Shown one piece after another: positions 57,054 to 64,000 of a stretch of 64,000 nt of DNA. Made by a program: the position numbers and the translations under genes. The notes beneath the pieces were generated by a model. The model was not told the DNA's origin. It did no database searches and saw only the letters and a list, made by a program, of their open reading frames with translations. The stretch spans positions 3,554,684-3,618,683 of the forward strand of contig NZ_JH600070.1 of the NCBI RefSeq assembly GCF_000245015.1, read 5' to 3'. Origin of the DNA: Beggiatoa alba B18LD (GTDB taxonomy: Bacteria; Pseudomonadota; Gammaproteobacteria; Beggiatoales; Beggiatoaceae). Numbering within the stretch: the first letter of the stretch is position 1; each line of letters begins with the position of its first letter.

Positions 57054-58139
57054 TTAATAAAGAGAATCTGTATGCCGTTTATCCTCACGGTCTGGCATAC
57101 GAGGCCATGCAATTAAGAGTGCTTTTACTAAGGTTGCTAATGGAATCGCAAAAAATACGCCCCAAAAGCCCCAAAGTCCGCCAAAAACTAACACGGCGAC
57201 AATAATTGCAACAGGGTGTAAATTCACTGCTTCAGAAAATAACAAGGGAACAATAATATTACCATCAATAAATTGAATCACGGTATAGGCAGACATTGCC
57301 CAAATAAACTCGCTGTTTAAACCCCATTGAAAATACCCCACCACCACAACGGGAATGGTTACAACCACCGCACCGATATATGGCACAATCACCGATAAAC
57401 CCACTAAAACAGACAATAACGATGCATAATTCATTTCTAAAATAGCAAAGGGAATATAAGTGGCTATACCAACAATAAAGATTTCATACACTTTCCCGCG
57501 TACATAATTCCCTATTTGTGCATCCATTTCTTTCCATAATTGGCTTGCTGCATGACGATTTTGCGGTAAAAAGCTTAAAACCCATGCAATAATAATATCT
57601 TTATCTTTTAACAAGAAAAAAACCAAAAAAGGGACTAAGACGGAGTAAACCATCAGCATAATGATAACGCCTAAAGAAGCGATAGAGTACGATAAGGCAA
57701 TTTGCCCAACGCTACGCAAGCCAACCCGTATCGAATTTAATAAACTATCAACTTGTTCACTGGAAATAAAACCAGGGTAACGCTCAGGCAATGTCATCAA
57801 TAATTCTTGCCATCTTGTTAATTTATTGGGTAAATCCTGAAATAACTGTGTTAACTGATTGGATAATAAGGGCAAGAGAATCACTAAAACGAACACTAAA
57901 AACGCTAAAAAGCATGAATAGACGATGATAACCGCAGGGATGCGCGGAATCCGCCATTGTTGCAAGTTTCTCACAAGACCTTCTAATAAATAAGCAATCA
58001 CAATACTGGCTAACAATGGCGCAAGAATTCCGCCCATCGTCATCAAGATGGTGACACTGCCTACTAATAACATGGCTAAAAAAACCGCTTGGGGGTCAGA
58101 AAAATAGCGGTGAAACCAACGACTAAGCACTTGAACCAT
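57054..58139 (-). CDS. AI-2E family transporter (PerM-like)
   Basis: A 361-residue membrane protein with seven to eight helices: two close helices near the start (VFLAMLLVGSVTILMTMGGI and APLLASIVIAYLLEGLV), a soluble loop with LPNKLTRWQELLMTLPERYPG, and the C-terminal group containing VIVPYIGAVVVTIPVVVVGYF and GGLWGFWGVFFAIPLATLVKAL. The family includes TqsA and sodium/proton antiporters, so substrate assignment is open. It is 31 bases upstream of the binding-protein gene. Confidence 0.85.
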   Translation of the reverse strand: MVQVLSRWFHRYFSDPQAVFLAMLLVGSVTILMTMGGILAPLLASIVIAYLLEGLVRNLQQWRIPRIPAVIIVYSCFLAFLVFVLVILLPLLSNQLTQLFQDLPNKLTRWQELLMTLPERYPGFISSEQVDSLLNSIRVGLRSVGQIALSYSIASLGVIIMLMVYSVLVPFLVFFLLKDKDIIIAWVLSFLPQNRHAASQLWKEMDAQIGNYVRGKVYEIFIVGIATYIPFAILEMNYASLLSVLVGLSVIVPYIGAVVVTIPVVVVGYFQWGLNSEFIWAMSAYTVIQFIDGNIIVPLLFSEAVNLHPVAIIVAVLVFGGLWGFWGVFFAIPLATLVKALLIAWPRMPDREDKRHTDSLY

Positions 58140-58152
58140 TGGGTTATCCTAT

Positions 58153-58512
58153 CTACTTATTATAATGTTCGACAAAAGATTGATAATGTTGCACAAACAA
58201 GGCTTCTATAGACTGAATCACTTCTTCAGCCGTGCGCCCATACATTAAATGTTGCGTCATTAACTCAGCCGTTTGTCCTAACATCTTGGTTTTATCTAAC
58301 ATATAGTAACTACGAGATAACCGCTTAATGGCAGCAACAACCGACTCACCTTGTGCAGGCGGTTCTATTTTTTCAGGTTGCGGTACAGTTAAAGGACGTT
58401 CTACACGGCTACGAACATGAAGAAATTCAGCGAAAGCCAGTAACGTATTCTGCTCTGTTTCTGGCAATTGTTTCAAAATATCATTAAGACGTTGGGCAAC
58501 AGCGTGTGACAT
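58153..58512 (-). CDS. Conserved hypothetical protein
   Basis: A 119-residue helical protein. The N-terminus (VAQRLNDILKQLPETEQNTLLAFAEFLHVR) resembles the small DUF2281-like segment, then a Pro-rich linker (LTVPQPEKIEPPAQGE) and a second helical part (SRSYYMLDKTKMLGQTAELMTQ). Function unknown. It is 13 bases upstream of the AI-2E transporter gene, probably in one operon. Confidence 0.6.
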   Translation of the reverse strand: MSHAVAQRLNDILKQLPETEQNTLLAFAEFLHVRSRVERPLTVPQPEKIEPPAQGESVVAAIKRLSRSYYMLDKTKMLGQTAELMTQHLMYGRTAEEVIQSIEALFVQHYQSFVEHYNK

Positions 58513-58851
58513 AGTAACATAACTACTTTGATAAACTGGGTAATAAACTAACTGCGAACAAGTTTTTAAATCCTATTTTAACATAACAAAACCTACTCAC
58601 TGATGTGATAAATTGCCCTGTAAATGTGCCAAGATTCATCTTAAATAAAAACCCGTTTTTTCATATGGCAACGCTAACATGTGCCTTAATTTTTCAACAC
58701 GATTACCCGCCTTGATTTTAGAATCCGCTATTATTTTAGTAGGACATATCACCCGACGGTGCATGAGCTATCGCCCCCCTATCCCGTTTAATCGTTTAAT
58801 CATGGCAGGCTTGCATATTAAGCGTTTCATGAATGACAGAGTAAGACCCCT
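58513..58851. other. Divergent intergenic region
   Basis: A 339-base gap upstream of both the hypothetical gene and the glutamine-synthetase gene. It contains frames in several phases but none with a ribosome site and known family; I see no structured element. Confidence 0.4.
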
Positions 58852-60234
58852 ATGCCCACTTTTTTCCACCATACCACCCCTCATGTTATGCGTTTTGACT
58901 ACTTAAAAGATTGGCTTGAAAAACGTCATATTACCGAAGTTGAGTGCCTTGTCCCTGATATTTCTGGTGTGGCACGCGGTAAAATCATTCCTGCCAGCAA
59001 ATTTTGTAAAGAAGAAGGGATGCGTTTACCCGAAATTATTTTTATTCAAACAATTACAGGTGATTATCCCGAAGATGAAAGTGCAGTGGACCCCGCTGAA
59101 ATTGATATGGTTTTACAACCTGACCCAAGCACTATCCGTCTTGTTCCTTGGGCAACGGAAGCAACTGCGCAAGTTATTCATGACTGTTTTTATCGAGATG
59201 GACGAGAGGTTGATTTAGCCCCGCGCACCGTTTTAAGACGCGTCTTAAAACACTATGACGAACAGGGCTGGAAGCCAATTATTGCCCCCGAATTAGAATT
59301 TTTTCTCGTCAAGAAAAACATCGACCCTGATTACTCTTTAGAACCGCCTATCGGACGTTCAGGCAGACCCGAACGCGCTAGACAAGCCTATGGGATAGAT
59401 GCGGTGAATGAGTTCGACCCTTTATTTGAAGAAATCTATGATTTTTGTGAAGCGCAAGAATTAAATATTGATACGCTGATTCATGAAGCGGGCGCGGCAC
59501 AAATGGAAATTAATTTTTTACATGGTGACCCGCTAGAATTAGCCGACCAAGTTTTTTTATTTAAACGCACCGTCCGTGAAGCCGCCATGCGCCACGATAT
59601 TTATGCGACTTTCATGGCAAAACCGATGGAAAAAGAAGCGGGTAGTGCGATGCACATCCATCAAAGTTTGATTGATAAAGAAACGGGCGTGAATTTATTC
59701 AGTAATGATAAACCTGAACTGACCGATTTATTTTTATCCCATATAGCAGGCTTACAAACCTATCTGCCCTATGCTATGTCGTTTCTCGCGCCGAATGTCA
59801 ATTCTTATCGACGCATTGCCCGCTATAATTCTGCGCCGATTAATGTGCAATGGGGTTATGACAATCGGACGGTTGGGCTACGTGTTCCCTATTCCGACCC
59901 TAAATCCCGACGGGTAGAAAATCGCGTTGCGGGGGCTGATACCAATCCTTATATTGTTTTTGCGGCTTCTCTTGCTTGTGGCTATTTAGGCATGATGCAA
60001 CAACTACAGCCTCGTCCTGCGGTAGAAGGGAGCGCGTATGACTTACCCTATGAACTCCCACGCAATTTAGAAGAAGCCTTGCGTTTTCTCAGCGAACCCG
60101 AATCTTTACCCTTATGTGAATTACTCGGCGAACGTTTTGTTAAAGCCTATCGCGCGATTAAATTTAAAGAGTATGAAACCTTTTTAGCGGTTATTAGTTC
60201 GTGGGAAAGGGATTTTTTATTATTGAATGTTTAA
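58852..60234 (+). CDS. Glutamine synthetase family protein (PuuA-like)
   Basis: A 460-residue GlnA-fold enzyme. N-terminal beta-grasp with VECLVPDISGVARGKIIPASKF; catalytic domain with APELEFFLVKK, AGAAQMEINFLHGDP, AGSAMHIHQSL, NSAPINVQWGYDNRTVGLRVP and ENRVAGADTNPYIVFAASLA. It lacks the adenylylation loop of GlnA and resembles gamma-glutamylputrescine synthetases and other gamma-glutamylamide synthetases. An ATG 12 codons further in (start of MRFDYLKDWL) could be the true start. No other polyamine-degradation gene is beside it; the class III aminotransferase at 5.1 kb is the nearest candidate partner. Confidence 0.85.
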   Translation: MPTFFHHTTPHVMRFDYLKDWLEKRHITEVECLVPDISGVARGKIIPASKFCKEEGMRLPEIIFIQTITGDYPEDESAVDPAEIDMVLQPDPSTIRLVPWATEATAQVIHDCFYRDGREVDLAPRTVLRRVLKHYDEQGWKPIIAPELEFFLVKKNIDPDYSLEPPIGRSGRPERARQAYGIDAVNEFDPLFEEIYDFCEAQELNIDTLIHEAGAAQMEINFLHGDPLELADQVFLFKRTVREAAMRHDIYATFMAKPMEKEAGSAMHIHQSLIDKETGVNLFSNDKPELTDLFLSHIAGLQTYLPYAMSFLAPNVNSYRRIARYNSAPINVQWGYDNRTVGLRVPYSDPKSRRVENRVAGADTNPYIVFAASLACGYLGMMQQLQPRPAVEGSAYDLPYELPRNLEEALRFLSEPESLPLCELLGERFVKAYRAIKFKEYETFLAVISSWERDFLLLNV

Positions 60235-60348
60235 TAATGACTTTATAGTCATAAAGATGAGGCAAGAAAAAGTAAAACAATATTTTTTCTTGCCTTCTTA
60301 TCAATTTTCAAAATAAAACTATAGTAAACGCACTATAAAACGGTATGA

Positions 60349-60363
60349 AGGACTGGCAGTCCT
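60349..60363. repeat. AGGACTGGCAGTCCT palindromic word
   Basis: A 15-base near-perfect palindrome (seven-bp arms around a single G). The same word occurs as arms of the hairpin at 2807 and, partly, in repeat copy A at 15370. Here it lies directly before the truncated toxin remnant. Confidence 0.7.
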
Positions 60364-60378
60364 AAATTTAAATTACTT

Positions 60379-60586
60379 TATGGTACGTTTATTATAATTG
60401 CTTATAAAATAAAAGATAAAGCTTTCTTTATTTATGGTTTTGCTAAAAATGAACGTGCCAATATTAGTGATAAAGAACTATTTTAAGCGTTTAGCAAAAG
60501 AACTCATGAGTTATGCTGATAAAACACTTTCTTTGATGATTAAAAATGGCTCATTGATAGAAATAGAGGTTACAAATCATGAATAA
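60379..60586 (+). pseudogene. RelE-like toxin remnant, 5' truncated and frameshifted
   Basis: Reading from 60379 gives YGTFIIIAYKIKDKAFF, IYGFAKNERANISDKEL and then a stop at 60484; shifting by one base continues KRLAKELMSYADKTLSLMIK, NGSLIEIEV and ends at 60586, overlapping the antitoxin start by eight bases. This matches the C-terminal two thirds of a RelE-type toxin whose usual sequence is GFAKNER...DKELKAFKRLAKELL. The N-terminal third is missing. The AGGACTGGCAGTCCT word stands 16 bases upstream of the break. The gene should be inactive. Confidence 0.8.
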
Positions 60587-60884
60587 ATCTATCCTAGAAA
60601 CCGTTCACGAAATTGCTAAAGACCTACATGCTATCGGCGTTATGCAAGAGACTACATTACGCGAATTTGATGCGATATGTTTGCCCACTATACAAGAATA
60701 TACAGCGGAACAAATTAAGTTGATTCGCTTAAGACATAAAGTAAGCCAACGTGTATTTGCGTCTTATTTAAATATCAGTAAATCTGCCGTGCAAAAATGG
60801 GAACAAGGCAAGAAAAAGCCGAATAATTCTTCTTTAAAATTACTAAATTTGGTAGATACGAAAGGATTAGATATTCTCGCCTAA
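60579..60884 (+). CDS. XRE-family HTH antitoxin (HigA-like), orphaned
   Basis: A 101-residue protein with a C-terminal helix-turn-helix: LIRLRHKVSQRVFASYLNIS, then KSAVQKWEQGKKKPNNSSLKLL (about 46-92). The N-terminal part (LRREF-like TTLREFDAICLPTIQEYTAEQ) is the known linker of toxin-associated regulators in this group. The toxin frame just upstream is decayed, so the antitoxin survives alone and may act as a repressor of its own or other promoters. Confidence 0.82.
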   Translation: MNKSILETVHEIAKDLHAIGVMQETTLREFDAICLPTIQEYTAEQIKLIRLRHKVSQRVFASYLNISKSAVQKWEQGKKKPNNSSLKLLNLVDTKGLDILA

Positions 60885-60927
60885 TCCTTTTAAGTTGTAC
60901 TGAAAGCTTTCCAGTTTTATCAAATTA

Positions 60928-61175
60928 ACCCGAGTTCGGCGAGATTTATAAAATAAAACAGATACCTGCTAGGTTTTGAAAACCTAGCAGGTCTTTTTTT
61001 GTCTGAATCAGAATTCACAGAATTTTCAGAATTTTCAGAATTAAAAACAATTAAAAACATAATTTTTTATTCTTTTAATTTTCTTGTCTTTTTAATTCTA
61101 TTAATTCTGTTAATTCTGAAAATCCTGATTCAGACAAGCTGTTGTCTTTTTAAAAGAAACTTGCCGAACTCAGGT
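60928..61175. mobile_element. MITE-like nested inverted-repeat element, copy D, with 8-base flanking repeat
   Basis: Ends are ACCCGAGTTCGGCGAG and CTTGCCGAACTCAGGT. Both flanks read TCAAATTA (60920-60927 and 61176-61183), an eight-base direct repeat as left by transposition. The palindrome core ACCTGCTAGGTTTT-G-complement lies at 60964-60992, followed by a T-run. The internal TCTGAATCAGAATTCACAG module and its partner CTGATTCAGAC bracket an AT-rich loop, then AGCTGTTGTCTTTTTAAAAG. It lies between the convergent antitoxin and aroE genes. Confidence 0.88.
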
Positions 61176-61192
61176 TCAAATTACTTCTTTAT

Positions 61193-62152
61193 TTAAAAAT
61201 CAATACACCGTCCTGATTTTTCCCAATCGCCGAAACGGGTGGGTTCTGGACGGTTTTCAATCCCTGAATATTCTGGCGGAAGGGTTTGTGGACTTGCGGA
61301 GAGGGAATCGCGTAAACGTTGTTTTAATAATTCGATAACGGGTTCTGTCTCTGGACGTACACCACGCCATAAATAAAAGGCTTCAGCAGCCTGTTCTACT
61401 AACATTCCTAAACCATCTCGCGCACAAATAGCCCCATGTTCTAAGGCCCATTGTATAAAAGGGGTACGTTGTGCGCTGTACATCATGTCGTAACACCATC
61501 CGCGTTTAAGCGGGATAATGTCATCAGGCAAGGGCGGTAATTCACCTTGTAAGCTGGCAGATGTTCCATTGATAATAATATCAAATTGTTGTCCTGCTAA
61601 GTCAGTATAACTACTCGCTGAAATATCGCCCAAATCGGTGAACAGTCGCGCTAAAGTTTGCGCCTTTTCTACCGTTCGATTAGCAATGACGCAACAAGCG
61701 GGTTTTTCTTGCAAAATAGGTTCTAGTACACCTCGCACAGCTCCACCTGCACCTAGTAATAAAATACGCTGGTTATTTAAAGATTTGCCGTGATTTTTTG
61801 TTAAATCGCGCACAAGCCCAATACCATCCGTATTATCGCCCCAGCTATTTCCCTGATTATCAAAACCGATAGTATTTACTGCGCCTGCTCGTTCTGCCCG
61901 TGTGCTCCGTTGCTTAACTAATGCCCATGCTTCTTGTTTAAAAGGGACGGTGACATTTAACCCTTTTCCGCCCTGTGCTTGAAACGCTTGAATTGCTTGT
62001 GTAAAAGCACCGTTGTTTGTCTCAATTAATAAGGGTTCATAAGATATTGCTTGTTGGGTTTGTTTGGCAAACTCGGCATGAATAAACGGGGATTTACTGT
62101 GTGCAATGGGATTGCCGACCACAAGATAATGATCTAATGAAGGAGTATTCAT
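61193..62152 (-). CDS. aroE: Shikimate dehydrogenase with DUF1674-like C-terminal extension
   Basis: AroE reduces 3-dehydroshikimate with NADPH. Present are VVGNPIAHSKSPFIH (shikimate site), NVTVPFKQEAW with the catalytic Lys, WGDNTDGIGLVRDL, the NADP motif LLLGAGGAVRGVLEPIL, and ARDGLGMLVEQAAEAFYLWRG near the normal end (about residue 270). A further 37 residues follow, finishing PEPTRFGDWEKSGRCIDF. That ending matches the conserved tail of DUF1674/SDHAF4-type proteins (PEPTRYGDWE...GR..DF). The frame is continuous, so it appears to be a true fusion. In mitochondria SDHAF4 assists succinate dehydrogenase assembly; the role here is unknown. Confidence 0.9.
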   Translation of the reverse strand: MNTPSLDHYLVVGNPIAHSKSPFIHAEFAKQTQQAISYEPLLIETNNGAFTQAIQAFQAQGGKGLNVTVPFKQEAWALVKQRSTRAERAGAVNTIGFDNQGNSWGDNTDGIGLVRDLTKNHGKSLNNQRILLLGAGGAVRGVLEPILQEKPACCVIANRTVEKAQTLARLFTDLGDISASSYTDLAGQQFDIIINGTSASLQGELPPLPDDIIPLKRGWCYDMMYSAQRTPFIQWALEHGAICARDGLGMLVEQAAEAFYLWRGVRPETEPVIELLKQRLRDSLSASPQTLPPEYSGIENRPEPTRFGDWEKSGRCIDF

Positions 62153-62250
62153 AAAAAACCTGATTGAATGGCAAGAAACAAGAGAATGGAATAAATAATC
62201 TATTTAGGTAGGTGTCAACGTCTCACACCTACCCCATTTGATAGGTTAGC

Positions 62251-63003
62251 TTATGCAGTGACAACGGATGCAGTCACGTCAGGCTCAGGCTGTTGCTGGC
62301 AACGTCCTAAACGGAAAGCGCGTAAACTCACCCATAAAGATATTAATACAATTAAATATTGAAAGGCTTTTAACCACGCGCTCATGACTTTAGCAGGGTC
62401 ATAACTAGATTCACTGTGTGCGCTTGCGGTGTGATGTGCCTCAGAAGCAGGAGCAACGGTATGTTCAGTTTTTTCAGCAGATTCATGCTGTTTCATCATT
62501 GCTTCAGGGTTACTCGCATCGCCATGATGTTCTGCATGGGTAGCCATCATAAATGGCGTACAAATCGTTTTTAGATTTAAATTACTGTAATGTAAAAAAC
62601 TCGCCATGCCGATACCAAATGCGATAAATTGGAGACTGATTAAATAATATAAACGCTTATCCGCTTTTGGATTTTTTGCTAACCAGTTCAGTGTAATCAA
62701 GGTGACTACATACCAAAATAGGAGCAGAATAAACGATTCTGTATTGAGAACACTGCTAATAAATGCGCCAACAATGGTGAGTGTCAACAGAGAAATCAAA
62801 AATACCTTTGGATGGTCGTATGATAAACCTTGTTTTTTAATATTAACAACTAATAACAGGGTAATTACTGCCCAAATCGTGATAAATATCACTGCCCGTA
62901 ACCCCATGAGCGGTTCAAGATGATAACCACTGTAGGCAAACACAAGCATAAACGCCAAAAAATGCAAGGGCGTGCCATAATCTGCTGTTTTTTCGACTGT
63001 CAT
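62251..63003 (-). CDS. Membrane protein with His-rich loop
   Basis: A 250-residue protein with six or seven membrane helices: LHFLAFMLVFAYSGYHL, AVIFITIWAVITLLLVVNI, VFLISLLTLTIVGAFISSVL, FILLLFWYVVTLITLNWLA, LYYLISLQFIAFGIGMASFL, then a polar loop (about 155-208) rich in His and Glu (ATHAEHHGDA, then EAHHTASAHSES), and a final helix. The loop could bind metal. No family recognised. It is upstream of aroE on the same strand, 98 bases apart, and divergent from ubiX. Confidence 0.65.
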   Translation of the reverse strand: MTVEKTADYGTPLHFLAFMLVFAYSGYHLEPLMGLRAVIFITIWAVITLLLVVNIKKQGLSYDHPKVFLISLLTLTIVGAFISSVLNTESFILLLFWYVVTLITLNWLAKNPKADKRLYYLISLQFIAFGIGMASFLHYSNLNLKTICTPFMMATHAEHHGDASNPEAMMKQHESAEKTEHTVAPASEAHHTASAHSESSYDPAKVMSAWLKAFQYLIVLISLWVSLRAFRLGRCQQQPEPDVTASVVTA

Positions 63004-63119
63004 GATGACTCCATAAAGCAGGAAAAATAGTTGTTTTTAGTCCTTTTGTCGCGTGTTGCTAGCTCGCTTTAAAACATACACACAAGCATATTTTAACCGA
63101 TTCTTATTAGATACGATTC

Positions 63120-63752
63120 ATGAGTTCTTCAAAAAAAGCCATTACCTTGGCTATGACAGGCGCGTCGGGCGCGTTGTATGGTTTGCGTTTATTAGAAATC
63201 TTAGTGCAAGCTGAACAAAACATATATTTGTTGTTATCACAACCTGCACATATTGTTTTAAAAATGGAGGTTGATTTAGCCCTTCCCAAACGAGCCAGTG
63301 ATATTGAACGGGTATTAAGTCAACGTTATCACGCACAAGCAGGACAAATTCAGGTTTTTAGCGAACAGCAATGGACAGCACCTGTTGCCAGTGGTAGTGC
63401 GTTAGGGCGGGCAATGGTGATTTGCCCCTGTACCAACGGCACGCTTGCAGGTATTGCCAATGGTTTAAGTCGTAATCTGATTGAACGGGCGGCAGATGTC
63501 ACGTTAAAAGAACAACGAAAGTTAATCCTTGTGCATCGTGAAACCCCTTTATCGATAATTCAATTAGAAAATATGTTGCGTTTAGCCCGAGCTGGGGCTT
63601 TAATTTTGCCAGCTAATCCCGCTTTTTATCACTCGCCCACTCAAATTAGTGAACTGATTGATTTCGTTGTTGCCCGCGTTTTAGACCATTTAGACATAGA
63701 ACATCATCTATCAGGACGTTGGGGAGAAACTGCTTATGTAGATGAAGCATGA
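63120..63752 (+). CDS. ubiX: Flavin prenyltransferase UbiX
   Basis: A 210-residue flavoprotein: start AITLAMTGASGALYGLRLLE, then the SGSALGRAMVICPCTNGTLAGIANGLSRNLIERAADVTLKE region (written in part), RKLILVHRETPLSIIQLENM and NPAFYHSPTQISELIDFVVARVLDHL. It makes prenylated FMN for the UbiD decarboxylase in ubiquinone synthesis. ubiD is not in the window. Confidence 0.93.
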   Translation: MSSSKKAITLAMTGASGALYGLRLLEILVQAEQNIYLLLSQPAHIVLKMEVDLALPKRASDIERVLSQRYHAQAGQIQVFSEQQWTAPVASGSALGRAMVICPCTNGTLAGIANGLSRNLIERAADVTLKEQRKLILVHRETPLSIIQLENMLRLARAGALILPANPAFYHSPTQISELIDFVVARVLDHLDIEHHLSGRWGETAYVDEA

Positions 63753-63874
63753 CACGTTAAATGCTCTTTATTAACGATGTCACTATCATGATGCAAACCT
63801 ACAATAAACTATAAACTATCCATTTTAGAACGATTTGGCATAAATCTGACAGCTTGAGAGGTTATAGCAAGGTG

Positions 63875-64000
63875 ATGAGTCCTTTAACAATTCCCTTATT
63901 TCCCCTGCACACTGTTTTATTTCCAGGGGGGGTTTTACCATTACGTATTTTTGAAGTACGTTATTTAGACATGGTTAGCCATTGTTTAAAAAGCAACTCT
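63875..64000 (+). CDS. LON substrate-binding domain protein (5' part only)
   Basis: The window ends 42 codons into this frame. The start SPLTIPLFPLHTVLFPGGVL then PLRIFEVRYLDMV is the signature N-terminus of the LON (Pfam LON_substr_bdg) domain as found in short peptidase-less proteins of about 200 residues. AAGGTG precedes the ATG. The full-length Lon protease is less likely but not excluded. Confidence 0.8.
   Translation, partial: MSPLTIPLFPLHTVLFPGGVLPLRIFEVRYLDMVSHCLKSNS

Noticed and set aside
60999-61196. A 65-codon frame overlapping repeat copy D
   Set aside because: It lies almost wholly in the inverted-repeat element and reads low-complexity EFSEFSEL-type sequence from the repeat.

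Overview
The window reads as a chromosomal stretch of a moderately AT-rich gammaproteobacterium. The gene set (zapD-coaE-pilD-pilC-pilB order, a Chp/Pil-type chemosensory operon, polyhydroxybutyrate genes, an exported DsrE-like protein, WaaA, HemN, Rep) and the style of the intergenic repeats suggest a gliding, sulfur-oxidising filament former of the Beggiatoa/Thiotrichales kind. That placement is inference; no rRNA or tRNA gene was seen.

Layout. 1-10.8 kb: a leucyl aminopeptidase cut by the window edge behind pspBC, an EamA exporter, rfbD, a radical-SAM enzyme, a class III aminotransferase, gshB, rep, and a GNAT-toxin-like pair whose upstream 55-aa partner is easy to miss. 10.9-15.3 kb: a small operon (histidine phosphatase, L,D-transpeptidase, TPR protein), a DsrE-like secreted protein, an orphan urtE-like ATPase and a CobW GTPase. 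15.5-34.4 kb (all minus strand): a large type IV pilus chemosensory locus, read in transcription order as a PilG-like regulator, PilH, a substrate-binding lipoprotein, a CheW (PilI), a dCache chemoreceptor in the PilJ position, a giant 2906-aa ChpA, a CheW-like protein, an OLD/AAA ATPase plus Toprim-like pair, and a further CheW. A ferredoxin and an alpha/beta hydrolase follow. 34.5-39.8 kb: zapD, coaE, pilD, pilC, pilB, so pilus assembly and its signalling system are side by side. 40-43.5 kb: trpG, trpE and an AEC permease. 43.9-48.8 kb: two coiled-coil lipoproteins, then phasin, phaB, phaR and phaA (no PHB synthase). 49-55.8 kb: waaA, hemN, a MoeB/ThiF-like gene, hsp20, a cbpA-type dnaJ, and two unknown genes. 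56-64 kb: an amino-acid binding protein, an AI-2E family permease, a glutamine-synthetase family enzyme, a decayed toxin next to an intact antitoxin, aroE with an unusual tail, a membrane protein, ubiX and the start of a LON-domain gene.

The most interesting structure is outside the genes. Four copies (15.3, 45.2, 56.0, 61.0 kb) of a 180-280 bp element with nested inverted repeats all sit between convergent genes; two have direct-repeat flanks like target-site duplications, and the terminal arms show paired (compensatory) base changes. Other points of note are the ATPase-Toprim pair inside the chemosensory operon with a stop as its second codon, the ChpA tandem repeat and its eight His-less Hpt-like modules, the GNAT toxin without a normal start codon, the broken toxin at 60.4 kb, and AroE carrying a DUF1674-like C-terminus.
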